From positions 11,138,634 through 11,202,633 of the forward strand of contig CAJINV010000002.1 in the NCBI GenBank assembly GCA_905178155.1: DNA of 64,000 bases, written 5' to 3'. Each line of letters begins with the position of its first letter. Position 1 is the first letter of the stretch. Shown here in pieces: positions 12,121 through 25,182 of the stretch. The notes beneath the pieces were generated by a model that saw nothing but the letters and a program-made list of their open reading frames with translations, was not told the DNA's origin and did not search any database. Made by a program: the position numbers and the translations under genes. This stretch comes from Amoebophrya sp. A120 (taxonomy: Eukaryota; Sar; Dinophyceae; Syndiniales; Amoebophryaceae).

Positions 12121-12240
12121 ACGTGTTCGAGCAGGCAAATGGCCGCTGTTTTCGAGAACGGTCTCGGAAGTTGGGGGCTGGTTCGACGTGCGGGCAACGG
12201 GCAAAATGCTTCGGCTACGGTTTTGGGCGATAGGAGTTTT
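12095..12240. repeat. Direct repeat inside the fold-back element, copy 2
   Basis: Second copy of the unit at 11577-11738, immediately downstream of the hairpin centre. Confidence 0.8.
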
Positions 12241-12339
12241 CCCTTTCGCATGCTCGTCGCTGCGCTTTGCGTGACGAGTTCCAATGACCCATGACCAGAC
12301 ATATTTGCGCAGCGCAATCGCTGCGCCGAATCCATTGCG

Positions 12340-12890
12340 CGCAGCTAATAGGTCTGATTCTGGAAGACAGGGAATGTATGGCGCGCGTGGTGGGCCACGC
12401 AAAAATCTGTCTCACCTCATTGCAAAAGATGCGCGCCTGCTACTCGTAATTTTCCTCATGCAGAATAGGCATCGCCGAGGGGGGGCTGCAGAGCTTGGCT
12501 GTGACGCAAAGCCCTGCGCAGTAGACTTTCCGGAGCAGGCGGAGAAGACTTTGCGGAGCAGGCGGGGCAGATTTTGCGGAGGCGGAGAAGACTTGACGGG
12601 GGCGGAGCTCGATGGAGCGGAAACCGTGCAACGGGCGCAAGCCCCGCAATTTTTGTTCCCCTTAGAAAGAAAGAGAAAGATGAGAAGAGGGCACTTTTTG
12701 GATCGAGAGAGAAAAAGGAAAGCGAGGAGAAAAAAACGAAACCGAAGAGAACGAAAGCAGAAAAACCAAAAAAAACAACACCAGAAAGAAATAACAAAAC
12801 GAAACGAACAGAAACTGAGGACGGATCGCGCCGGTGTAGTGCCTGCCGGTTCCGTTCTCAGTTTACATAGTTCCGAAAAAATCCGATCCC
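12340..12890 (-). repeat. Right inverted arm of the fold-back element
   Basis: Reverse complement of the left arm. On the + strand it shows as a purine-rich tract (about 12660-12800) followed by the near-perfect 60-base terminus ending at 12890. Confidence 0.75.
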
Positions 12891-12930
12891 TATTTGAGAC
12901 GTTTATGGATGAAATTTTTCTTCGTGAGAG

Positions 12931-13140
12931 TCTAAATCTATGGGGGAAGCGAAGAGACGAGGAAGGGGACAATTGATGTTTTGGCCTCTGGAGGGGAGGG
13001 CTCGCTTTGGCTGGGCCTTTTTACAGCAAAGAACCATACTGCTAATCTATTGGGAAAGAGAAGAGACGAGGAAAGGGACAAATGACATTTTGGCTTCTGG
13101 AGGAGAGGTTTTTGGTTAAATCTTTTTCCAGCAAACGAAG
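12931..13140. repeat. Tandem duplication, ~108-bp unit
   Basis: Two copies starting at about 12935 and 13044. Shared words: AATCTAT, GAAGAGACGAGGAA, GGGACAA, TTTTGGC, TCTGGAGG. Copies are about 80% identical. It abuts the right end of the fold-back element. Confidence 0.8.
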
Positions 13141-14533
13141 CCCCTTGAGTGTTATCGTTTGGCTTTATTCTTTAAAAAAATTTTACAAAAGACAAACTTT
13201 ACAACCGACCTGGGACCCAGTTGTCCTCAATGACGCGCAGCTCTTTATCGAAAAAGTGAAGAAATGCTTGAAGTCTCGGCGGCATGCAAAAGCATCCGAC
13301 TTTTTTGAGTCTAATAGGAAAGAGAAATGGTGTTGAGATATCTAATAATTGAAATTCAAACTGAGATGAATAAAATCAAATGACTAATATCAATAAGACC
13401 AAAAAACATCAAACCCAAAAAAATCAAATAATAACTAGAAAAGTAAGCGCCTTATCCGCAGGGATATATTTTTAAGGAGCGAGTGGCATCGTCCTTCTGT
13501 GCCATCTATTGTTCATATTGATACTCATGTTCGTGAGTGGATATTCGTTGAAACGCAATCAAGAATTAATGGGGCCTCGAGACGAGGGGCCCTGGTTTCT
13601 GGACCATGGCCATGGCGAGCCTGATGACCCTAGTGGGCCTCGCCCCTTTATCTACAAAGCACGTCACCATACAAAAAGATAACGACAAAATGACAGCGGA
13701 CTCGGGTCCTTGATCAATTTCAACTGCGCTCACTCACGAAAACCTTATACGTCCTCCGAAGATACGAAATCAAAACGGGTCCGAAATGCGAGGGCGAAAT
13801 GCGATCGAATGCGTGTTATCATTCGTGGATCTTCATTTCGATAGACAATAAATTGAAAGGAAGATGATGACTAACTAATTCGTGATATTGAAACATATGC
13901 TACTTAGAAATCTTGTTTGCATAAGAATGATGTTGTTGTTGGTTTTCCAACATATTCCTACACACTAACAGGCAGAGGCACACCATGTCACTATAGGTCT
14001 ATGTAGTTCGTCGAGCTCGTGTGGTATTTCCTGTCCGTCCATCCAAGCATCAAATTTGTAGACCAATGCCAATCTCATGAAACAGAAATTGAATTCCTAA
14101 TCCTAACTTCTTCAAAAACCTCGTCAACGCCATTGTGATTTCCTTCGATGATCACTATCTTTAGTGTGAGTGTCGCTGTACGTGTAGCACAGCGCTGGGA
14201 GCTTGAGTATTTTTAACGAGAAGACAACATGCGATCGTCTTCGTGACTAGCAGTTGAAGTTGTGCCCTCTTCATCTTCTTCTTTTTTAATTATTTTCCTC
14301 ATGCGCTGTCCTCTTTTCACCCATTCTAGAAAAACAAAGAAATTCATCAAATCCTGTCATGTGAAGGACGAGGCACTTCGGGAGTGACGAGGCAGTTTCA
14401 GCAACCGGGGAGGCAGATTCCATCATCCCGACTGCACGACTAATTCCAGCACAGCTCCCGATTATATTGTTCTACTCGGGCTCGCACGACAACCTGACGC
14501 CAATCGACAGTAAAAATGCGCTGCTACTAGATA
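13141..14533. other. Intergenic, AT-richer, nothing recognised
   Basis: Mixed to AT-rich DNA without a long frame. It is the upstream region of the giant gene; I could not identify a promoter element or a spliced-leader acceptor with confidence. Confidence 0.5.
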
Positions 14534-17500
14534 ATGGTGGCGGCCTTTTCGTGTAGGTGGTTGTCTAACCTCCTAGACAGCAAGAGCCACGCGCGTGTTC
14601 ACATCGCGGCTGAAGACCAAGATGCAGACCTCCAGCCATCATCGGTCTGCGGCGGGGTCCCGCCGAGGGTGCCAGCTGTTGCGCGGCGGCAGGCACTCGG
14701 AGAAGGAAAAGCGCAGGAATCACCGCCGCCTGGTAAAAGCCGGGAAACGGCAGGCCGCAGAACGTACCGACTGATTTTTTTCCTTCAAATAGTTTCAGAA
14801 ACGATGGATGCAATGTGCTCTTCTGTTGACTTCAAGTCTGTATTTGACGTTGACGAAAACAAATCTGAATATGAATAAGCAGGGGCCAGCTACAGCTTCG
14901 TCTTCCCAGCATCATGTGTGTTGAAATTTACTCTGAAATTGACAGGCACGGCAGACCGGAGCGACGACAGTGATGAAGGTGTTGCTGCGGCAACTGCCGG
15001 AGCCACAACGACTGCCAGCGCCGCAGGCGCAACCGCGACACAAGTATTTACTGACCCCACGACCAGCATCCCAATTTCCTCCAGCTCTTCATTTTTCCGC
15101 GACCCTTTTGGAAATAGAAGCAACGCCGCACCAACGCCGGGAACCCTCGTCCATTTGCCTCTCTCATCTTCTACCCCGCAGCGTTGTCGGGATTTTCTTG
15201 GCCAGCCGGGGACAAGCAGTTCATGGAACGGCATCCAGGAAGGTCACGCGAGCAATATCATCCGCGGTGAAGATGATTTTTCTCATGATTTCAACCGTCG
15301 TCCGAGTTCCAGCAACAGCACCAATATTTCGACACGACCCCCAAGACCACCTGATCAGCTGTTCGGAAGTACGGCCGCAGCGGGTCTCTACCTCCTATCT
15401 CCCGACTCGAATGGGCGCAGCCCACCCACAAGGGAGCGGTCGCAGGACTCTGTCGACGAGACAGAGTACGGAGACTGCCACAGTACCGGCGTTACCCCTG
15501 CTTGGAAAAACAAGAGCAAGGCGCCACCCTGCAGCCCGTGCTGCGTTAACAGCGAAGATGGAAGTAGGAATAGCATCAACAATTTCACGGCGCTCCTGGC
15601 CGGTCGCGCTGCCTCCAGCGCAGCTGGCTCGTTCTGGACAAGTACGACTGCAGCAGCACCGACTGGGATGAATTACACCGAAAACAACAACTTGGCCAGA
15701 AACGCGACGAACTATGTTGCCAGCGCTCTGCATAACCAAGCAGCAACATCTGCATCAATAGGATCGATATTGTCTGAAGATGGCGGCCACGTGGCAACGA
15801 GCATTTCTACACCGGCGGGAGCGCTTGAAGCCAATGCATTGAAGCGCGAAGCCGTTCGCGCTGGTCATGCCGGGCCCGGCCATGCTACGGCGCCGCATTT
15901 TTCAGGGATCGTCGGGCACTCGACGTTTTTCCAGGCAGTCGGCGCAAAAACGCGTGAAAGTCGGCGAACCGCCACTGCAGTTCATCTGGCCGCTTCCCCA
16001 GCCACATCCTTCGCCCCGTCTGCGTCGCCTACAGAGACGCAATTTTCGCAGAGCCCAAGACCGAGTTTCGAGGACACTGCGGCTACAAGCGCTCCCTCAT
16101 CCGTTCAGGCGAAGCCGCACCTACGTACTGCTTTGCAGACATCAACAGATCATGAGCTTGTTGACGAGTTTAAGTTTTCAATTTCAACATCGTTGCCGAG
16201 CACGAGCAAAATGAAAAGAAATGAAGAGGAGCCCATGAATGCGGCCGCAACCGACAAGGACCCTGTGGTCGGAAGTACCTCGACGACGTCAACGGCAGTA
16301 CTAGGCCCTCGGCGAGACAACATTGCGGCGATCGCAGGTGGACTATGTAACGCAGCAAGACGCGAAGGGGCTGCAAATTTCACCGGGGGACATCAAAATG
16401 CTGGGCCTGCTGACAGTCTGGTCAGCATCTGCCAAAATAATGATGATAGAAGGGATACTCAATCTATATGTAGTGCAGCTGGTTCACAACCTGCTTCATC
16501 GGAAGACACGTTCGAACCGGAATTTAGAAAAGACGACGTCGAAGGAGAAGGCAGGAGGTGGGTCGATGAACGAACGCCCTGCAAGGATTCTCAACTCGCT
16601 TCCGCATCCACACCTACGCAATCCAAATTAACAGCAGGAAATGGAGCAAGGACAGACACGAAAAGTGTCGCTCGATCTGATTTGAATGCTTTCTCTCCGA
16701 CTGCAGTATCTACGGGCAGCCCGCCTGCTTCTTCGCCTGGGGCCGCGCCAACATCCACCGATGAATCAGTGACCGCGCAGCCAACAAGTGTCCGGCGCCC
16801 GAAATATTCATGGTCATTCCCGAAGCCTGACCTATCCGAACCGTTGCTAGACCCGGTTGCGGAGGTGCATCGGCGGCTGCCGTTTCTGCCGAAGTATGAC
16901 TTAAATAAGCCACCGCAGCTCCCCTATTGTCCACGCACGGCCCGAACTGACGAACTGGATCGCCGCATGTACGCGATGCTAGCCGAGGACGAAGAGAAGG
17001 AGCGCCAGTCGGCGCTGCGAAGACGAGAAGCAGAACAAGCGAGACTAAAGCACGCAGAAGCACAGCTGACGGAGGAAAGTCAACCTTTGGAACAAGAACC
17101 TTGTGGTCATTACTCGGCAGCTCGAGCAGCTGTAGCAGCACCTTACCCTCTGGCCCCCCGCGACGACGACGTCAGTGAGGAGCTGTCTTGCTCCGGCACG
17201 CCACTGAATTCCCCGGAGCGGCGACCCGTGCAGATGCCCCCTCGAACGCCCACCGGAGACAGGGAAGTGACTGCACCCCGTACAGCACCTGCTCCGTCGA
17301 CAATCGGGAAAAATAGACCGCCGTCTGCTTATGAGGAGGCGATGGCAGCACCGCGAACGCTGAACGCCTCACTCGGAGAGACGATGCGTCAAGCGCTACG
17401 GAGAAAGATCGCCCAACAGGCCAGCCTCCGCCGCAAGCGCACGGCCGGAACAATCACCGCCGAGGAGGCGGAGGCGCAGGAAGACCCCGTTTTTAACCGA

Positions 17501-20500
17501 GCGTACGCGAACCAGCTGCGGCGTCACGGCCGTACTGCTGCGCTGCTCCGCGAACGGCAGGAAAAGCGACAGCGTGAGAGGTTTGGTGTGCGGGCCGACC
17601 AAATTCCTGAGGAGCAACCCCACGAGATCCCGCAGTCTTCGGATGGAGATGAAAGCAGGCCTTGCGCAGCTCCTAAGACGAGGAGTGACAAAACTGGTTT
17701 TGCTTCTTGCGGCGCGAGGACGTCAACATCCGCAGTGACTTCGACGACGGAAGTGGAGCCGCTTCCGTCCTTACCGAGCAGGTCTGCGGCTGTACAGAAA
17801 ACAGGTGGTGCTGGGCCGGCTACGTCGTGCAAGACCTCAACACCGGCAGGATTCTGCCGACCAGAGAAAGCGACTGTAGAGGCTTGTTCTGGTTCATCAG
17901 GTTCTGCGAGTCGGTCCAGGTCCCAGATGGTTAACACGGAGAAGCAGGAAAACGGTAACCCGAACAAAAAGCAAGTTGCGGCAACGTCAGAAGCTTTCTT
18001 GACAAGCAGCGTTGCAGCCTCTACAGCCACGACTTCTGGTACTGGTGCCAGAAAACCTTTCTGCAATAGTCAGCCGCACTCGCGGACAGTCTCCGCCGCC
18101 CCGAGTCGAGCAGGTAGTCCTCAATTCGGACCCATCGCCGTCGCTCCATTGATACAGCAGACCACCCCCACCTTTTCGCCCCAAACAAGACCCGGACATG
18201 ACGACTCTGCCCCGACGCGAACTCTATCCGGGTTGACTACCGCGTCCACCTCTTCTTCGAGTTGCAGTAGCGACAGCACGACCGCTCACCATCCCAAAGA
18301 TCCGCCCCCGTCGAGATGCGCTACTGTGCTAGCCGGTGCATTGCCGACGAATGGAAATCTTGCTGTGGAAACGTATTCCAGCCCAAGCACAAATAACAGC
18401 ACATCGCACACTCAAGAATGGCAGCCAAACAAGCGCGCACCTTTTTCCCCGAAGAAGTACGGTCATGACTCCAAGGACAATATTCGCCGTGCGGGTAGAA
18501 GGGTTCCAGTGCCGTCCTCCGGTGGTGCTACCACGGGAAGTGGCACCGCAACTTCTGCTGCTGCTTGTCCTTCCAACATCAAGAAGCCGACTATCATCGT
18601 TAATTCCGACGGAGCGACAAGCTGCTCCATTCTGCAGCACCTGCAATTCTGCAGTTCCAGCGACGAAGAGGAGGAAGATGAAGTCGAACGGGAGGCAGAC
18701 CCGGAGTCGGATCCAGTTGAAGCGCAACAGCCACCTCCTGCACCGTCGCAAATAGAGCGGGAAACAAGAACTACTGCGAATGTAGACAGCGCGAGTCGAC
18801 GTGTTGCCCCAGCAAAGGCGAGGACCGGCACCCTGCCGTCCGACTCTTTTCTCGAGGAGCTTCCGCACTACTGGTATGAGATCGGCGAGGGCGGAAGGAC
18901 GATCTGGCGGCCCGCGCCACTGCACGCGAATGGCGCGCCGATACTAGAGTTCGGCCAGCACGCGACCCGCCCATCACTGCTCCGTGAGATCATTCCAGAT
19001 TTCGAGCTCGTGTCCACCTCAAATACGGATGCAGGAGCTGGAGCAAAGATGTTGAACATTGTTCATCAACAGGCTGAACAAGTAGAGCTCCACGAACAAC
19101 CGCCACCTCAGCTGACCGATCCGGTGGTGAACGTTCTAGATGAAAATGACGATGACCGCGAGATGATAAACAACAACGACGGCCCGCTGCCGCGCCCGCC
19201 CAGCAGTCCCAGCGGCAGAGGAACCACCAGTAACGGAGAAGGATGTGAGATCGCAGCTGATTCGTTGGGAGGTCCCGCGGCCGCCGAACCGGCGCCGCCG
19301 TCGTTTGCCGCCGTGGCAGCGAAAAATCGTGCCGCATACGGGCCGAAGCGGGGGCGCACGAAGAAGAAACCGAAGCAAAACATGATGGGGCCGCAGCAGA
19401 AGGACACGCTCCGCGCGAATTTGGCCGAGAAGCAATGCGAGGGATTTCTAAAAAGCATCAAGGCCAAGAAGGAGGCGGGCGAAAGCATCGACGGCTTCAA
19501 GCTGGCCGATGAGGTTCGCCGGATCTGCGAGTCGGCAAGGCTGCGGCAGGAAACGGAGCGTCAGCTGATCAAGCGCATCCTGCCGATGGCCAAAACCGTT
19601 TGCGCGCCCAGCCCGGCTTTGTTCGAGCTGGAAACGCGGGCGCGGCCAACCTCGCGCCGAGAGTCGGGGGACTGGACAAGTGCGATCGTTGGCGGAGCTG
19701 CGACCACCAGCTTGATGTCTTCCAGCAACACCGGGAATCTCATCATGGTGCCACAGTGTGCTCTTACTACTTTGCAGCCTAGCAGTGGTCGAACCTCGGG
19801 ATCGCTGTCTCGCACCGGCAGCTCCGGCACCACCACGCTGCAGCAACAATCACTGCTGGCTTCCCGGGCCGGAGCTCCTGTTCCAGCCACCGGACGCCGC
19901 ACAGCATCGACATCGCTGTGCCCGACTTTGGCCCACGAAAACAACGCGCAGCAGCTGGCGCAGCTTCACGCCAGCTTAGACCAGCACCAACACGACGAGA
20001 AAGGACCAATGGACCCGTTTAAGCTGCAGACCGCGTTGCAGAAGCTGGTGGAGCAAGACGAAATCTACTGGCGGTCCTGGGGGCGTGACTTGGACGAACA
20101 CGATCGGAAACACGAGACAGTGCCTGGCCACGAAAGACCGGGAACGGAGAGGACAACCAGCTGGCCCCGAAATAACTGGATGAGCGACGAACAAGAAGAT
20201 GAAAAAGGCACTGGTAATCGAGGACTTGAAGCTACCGAGGAGCAAACAACCGCAGCACCAGCGGCGCAAGGAGAAGGACCCGAGGAAGTACTCCAATGCT
20301 CCGAGGTCGCAGGCAAGGCAGATGACGAGGAGGACGACCAAGAGCAAAACCTTCCTCAAACCAGGAAGGACAACGACGACGGTACTAGGGCGCTTTGTAG
20401 AGAAGTGCCAGAGCTGCAGCGGGTCGATGCGCTCCAATCTGCCACTACCATTGCAGAAGCACGTGCTGCGAGAGCGGGGTCAGACATCGAGGCAGAGGTA

Positions 20501-23500
20501 GAGATCATAGGAAATTTAGCTCAGCCTGTAGTTTGCGATCTGGTACGGGAAGGAGCTCAGCTTGATGAAGCTGAAGAAGGCGTAAAAGAAGGCAGCCTAC
20601 AGCCGAAGCAAGACTACGCAAGAACCCCGTCGCGACAGGAGGCTGGGCCGAAACTACCCGGGAAGACGAAGAGTGTCATGGGGGGCCTCCTAGCGGAGCG
20701 TCTGGTTCTTAGCTCCCTGCAGCCCGGCAACGAGCAGGCGGATCGAGCACTAGAGGCTCAAAAACGTGAGCACGACGAAATGACAGCGAACAACGAAGAG
20801 ATCACGTTGTTCTTTGAAACGGAAGAAAGTCTAGCTTCGAAGACGAGCAGCGTACGGAGCAACGCGAGCGCCATCGTGGAAGAGCAACCGGAAGCCTCAC
20901 CTATTGTCACTGGAAGTCTGGCCGTTGTTGACTACACGGATTCAAGTGCTGTTTCGAACGCGGCGGCGGACGTACGTCAAAGTGAAGCTGGGAAGAAGAA
21001 GAAAAGTGCCACTTCTACTCCTACTGTTCGGGAACAAGATGCAGCCGTTCTTGACGCACCCAAACGAACGACCGCGCTGTCTCGGGGGAAAGCCAAAGTG
21101 AAAAACCAAAGCGAGGCCCCCGAGACGGGAGCAATTTCAAAAAGCGCGCAAGACCGACAACTTTCCCCAGACGCAACCGTGCTCGCCGTGGCGCAGCAAC
21201 AGCTGGAAAAAATGGACCAGTCCCTACGACTATTTGATGACCTGCCCACAAAGCGCGGACGAGAACCAGCTTCGTCGCATGTTGGTCATGAAGCAGATGG
21301 CTCGCTATTGAGCATGGGTCGTCAAGCAGGTAGTAGAAGCCCAACACCTACAGGAGTTGCAGGGACAACTACATCAACAACATCGGCAGCATCAAATACA
21401 GCAAATGGCCAGGTGCAGGAATCTACCGCATCTTCACCTACATCAACAACGATGAGCCATGTTCCGGGAGCTGCTCCTACTGCTTCTACTACGGCAGCTT
21501 CGCAACAACCACCAGCTGCAACGAGCAGTCCAGATGACGGCCAGATTGCTTCGGAGCAACTAGAGAAATTTCCTGAAGCTGAACCAGAAGAAGACGAGGA
21601 GTCCGAGGTAGATTCAGAGACGGACATGAGCGATTGCTCCGAGGACGACTCCTACCCGATGCATCGGCTGCGGCTTCCGGACTGGATGGAGCGGGCCGCG
21701 TGGACCCTGGACCTGCGCGTGCCCTCGCTGCCGGGCACGCAACCCGGGTCGCCGAACCCGGACGCGAAGACGTCGCCACAAGTGTGGGGTCTGCAGCCGA
21801 ACCTGTTCCAGGAGCTGAACGCCAGCCCAGCACTTACCTTCTCCTCCTCGTGTTCCACGTCTCCGCGACACAGCGGTTTTGCACAGGAACCGGCAGGAGC
21901 GGCCGGAAGCCTGACCGGACCTCCAGGGCCCCATTCTGGGAATGCGAAGTCACCACTGGCTCCGCCTCGCGGCTTTCGCGTGTCTTCCTTCACCAGCGAC
22001 ATCACGGCGTACAGCAGCGACGACGAAGAGTTTCCGTCTCTAGCCAGTGCAAAGGACAAAGACGTGAAAACGCAGCACCACAGTAGAACGAATGCTGCCG
22101 GTGGAACTACTACAACAAGTGGCGCACCAGCCTCTACAGGCACGTCTGCGACGTCGAGCAGAGGATCGAATAACTCGTCTGCAGGCCCTGCTTCCTCCGG
22201 TCCCAAGGAGAAAATGCGGATCAGCTTGACGTCGCCCAACGCAAATGCGGCTGCGGCGAACACCTTTTTGCAACTCCTACCCCAGGCGGGTCGCACGTCG
22301 TCCGCATCGACGGCTGCAAACCGGCACCGGGCCTCCTCCTCCAGCACGGCGGGCACCGCCACGCCCATTCTGGGTCCATCCGCGCATCAGCAAGGGGCAA
22401 TGTCAAAGCAGTGCTCTCCCCGCCCCTCCGTTGGTCCAGCTGGGCTGCCTAGTAGCGCGACGTCAAGCCGCAAAAACAGCGCCACAGTGGACGTCGTCCT
22501 CAACATGGGCCTGGGCTTGGGCGAAATCGGCCGCGGAATTCTAAAAAATCCGCATCACGTCGGGACAGGCGCCGCTCCTTGTTCGGCGTCCCTTGACCCT
22601 GCGACCACAGCGGTACAACTTGGGGGCACAGGTAAGAATTTCTCCGGTGTCCTCGCATGTGCTAGTGCTCCTCCTGCTGCTTCGTCTTCCTCCCGGAGTG
22701 CCCCGGTACATCCGGTACAACGTCAAGCTGCACCTAGTACTGGATGCGGAAAAAATGGTTCGACAGGTGCAACATCAACAAGGGGCGCATCGGCATACAG
22801 CTCCAGCACTGACGCACTGCCTGCTTGCGGGAACCATACCAATGATAATGGCCCACATACCACGCCAGCAAATAAGCTTCTATGGGGAAACAAGGCACAG
22901 TCAGGAACTGCAGGGGTCACTACAGCAGCTGGAACTAATTCTGCGACCCGCTCCACTAGCAACAGTAGCTCAACACAACTCTCCGCCGCGTGTTCGACAC
23001 CTCCTCCTCCACTCTCGCAACCGACCACACTCAACACTTCGTCCCGCGGACGGGCAGGAGCGAGCGCAACTTCTCTCAATGCCACTGGTGCCCCCGCATT
23101 GAACGCCTCAGCGACCACATTGAGCAGCACCAGCAGCAACCCGAGCTCCGGCAACACCAGCCCCCGAAGTGTGACGCGTGCGAGTTCCCGCGCAAGTTCG
23201 GTAGACAGCACGGCCTCCATCTCCGAAGGAGGAACGACCGGAGCCCGCCCTTCGGGAAGTCGCGGAAAGCTGCTTCCGTGGGGGCGCTTGCACTTGCGAA
23301 AGGAGCGCACGCAATCAGACTGCAGCACCGCAGAAACGGACGACTCTTTGATTGCAGCGGGGCCGGACGACTCGAACTCGTCGAGCAAAACCATACCATC
23401 GAGCAATGCGGACGAACAGACGACGAATGCGAACCAGTTGAGGTTTACAGGTTCAGGCACATCGTCTTCTGGCACTACCTCGCGCTCGGCCCGTTCTTCG

Positions 23501-25182
23501 GGAGGCAAAGGAGTGGGAGGGCCAGCAGCCACCTCGTTATCCTCATCGTCCTCAACCTCAAGTGCTTCAGCTGGACCCGGTGAAGCAGCTGCAGCCGCTA
23601 CGAAATCCACGGGAGGTGCTGGGGCGGCGTGGTCGTCAACAACGCCGGCGCACCATTCGGGAACTAACACCACGGAGCCAGCCATTGGTATTGGCAAGCA
23701 AGAACCACCGCCAGCGCCGCTTACCTGGGCGCAGCGCATGTTGATTAACAAGACCGCGGGAGCTTCTACTACGACCAAGACCACCTCTATTGCTTCTTCA
23801 TCATCTGCTAGCCATGCCCGACCGACGCATACAGGCAAGTCAGGACCACCAGCGTGCGCTCTGGCGCCCGGAGCGGCTTCCGCAAGCCATCCGGTTTCGA
23901 CGCCCCCGGCAATGTCGGGCTCCTCGTCTTCCATTCCAAAGGCGTCTACTGCCTCGCGACCACCACCTGCGCCGATAATCGAGAGCATTTCGGCTGTCGG
24001 AGTTGGCACGCTACCTACCACACCGTCGGCCGCCCCAGCAGCTTCAAGCGCTGTACCTACCGATGGGACTCGTTGTGTGCAGCAAGGCGTGCCCTCCGCC
24101 GTGATTGACGCAGGCGCGGCCCGCACTGCAGTTTCGCTTTCGCCAGTGCTGTCTGCAAGCGGCCCGAAGCCACTTGCGCCGGTTGGAACTCCGGGGGCGC
24201 GTGTCGGGCACGGAAGTTCACGTGGTGTAGCCAGTGTCTCTGGGCAATCACCTGCGCCACCTGGGACAATGTCATCGATAAAAGGTTGCACCAGCAGTGG
24301 AAATGGTTGTGTCGCTGAAAAACGAGGACCCGCTGCACTTGGATTTTCGCCGCTGCCATCGACGGCCACAGTCACGACCAGCAGCAAACCCGGCGTGCGC
24401 CCCGCGAGTCACTACGGAGCCCCAGACGCTGCAAAGCAGCAACGGTTTCTTCCGCCACAGCACCCGAGGAAACGCCGCAAGGTCTGCATGCGTTTGCCGA
24501 CGATTCCCACCCGCGCCGAGCTGGACACGGTTCTCTGGAAGGCGCTCGAAAACGCGCGTCTCAACAGCCTGCGCACCACTGGTGCAGGGCCTGCGCTTGG
24601 TCTTGCAGCAGGAACCAGCAACGTGGCAGGTGGAGGCTCTGGAAATCTTGCAGCGCCGACCGTTCACAACAGGGTGGGTGGGAAGAGCAGCGGCAGCGGT
24701 GCAGGGCATGGTAGGGGGATCCGTTTTTCTACAAAAACGGAGGTGCGCTTCCACGACGACGACTGGCCTCCGTACGACTCATTTTGTTTCTCTTTCTCTT
24801 TGTTTCCTTAAAATGCATATAGAAAAAAGCAACAGATTCAGATTATTTTTGAGTTACCGGCAGGCACTAGATGAAATTTTTGAGTTTACCGGCAGTGCTA
24901 TTTCGTCCACCGTGATGATATTTTGATGTTTCATCTTCCAGATTGGTGCAGCTGCCTGTCATGATCCACCACTTCATCATTGACTATGGCTCTTCAATGT
25001 CATCTACAATCTTACAACGAACTACCTACAGGGACAAATTTGTGCTCCAGACGGGCATCGGGAGTAAAGAGTTTGATGGACAAAGTCAACACCGTGCGCT
25101 ACACAACTCCGAACCAAAGCGGGTCCTCGACCAGCGGGCATTGTTTCAGCTGGCCATCAGCATGAGTGTCAAACGAAGCTGA
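14534..25182 (+). CDS. Giant low-complexity protein, ~3421 aa
   Basis: Proposed exons 14534-14732, 14946-24771 and 24942-25182 close in frame (10266 nt). The central exon alone is open for about 9.8 kb. It has no Met in its first 250 codons, so I place the start at ATG 14534, whose short ORF shares the frame and phase (junction SPPPGTADRSDDSDEG). Most of the chain is Ser/Thr/Ala/Pro-rich and presumably disordered. Ordered-looking islands include a basic helical stretch (residues near 720-970), HYWYEIGEGGRTIWRP, a Lys-rich segment around PKRGRTKKKPKQNMMG, LPDWMERAAWTLDLRVP and HPRKRRKVCMRLP. KTEVRFHDDDWPP at the end of exon 2 resembles an RVxF phosphatase-1 docking site (inference). An alternative acceptor at 25050 gives a shorter C-terminus. 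No family recognised; a scaffold or nuclear protein is a guess. Confidence 0.75.

Larger units (their letters stand above)
9726..12890. mobile_element. Fold-back-type element with ~550-bp inverted arms
   Basis: The left arm (9726 to about 10270) reappears as reverse complement at about 12340-12890. The outermost 60 bases differ at one position; both ends start GGGATCGGATTTTTTCGG. Further in the arms diverge but remain clearly alignable, including a pyrimidine tract, CCGCCTCCGCAAA-type repeats and CCTCGGCGATGCCTATTC. The bases flanking both ends are TAT, a possible short target-site duplication. The ~2 kb interior holds a direct duplication and a hairpin but no intact transposase. It may be a non-autonomous DNA element, or two copies of one repeat family in opposite orientation. 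Confidence 0.75.

Noticed and set aside
22723-24387. 554-codon ORF on the minus strand
   Set aside because: It is the complement of a GC-rich, Ser/Thr/Ala-rich part of the giant + strand gene, where antisense stops are rare; its composition mirrors that gene.
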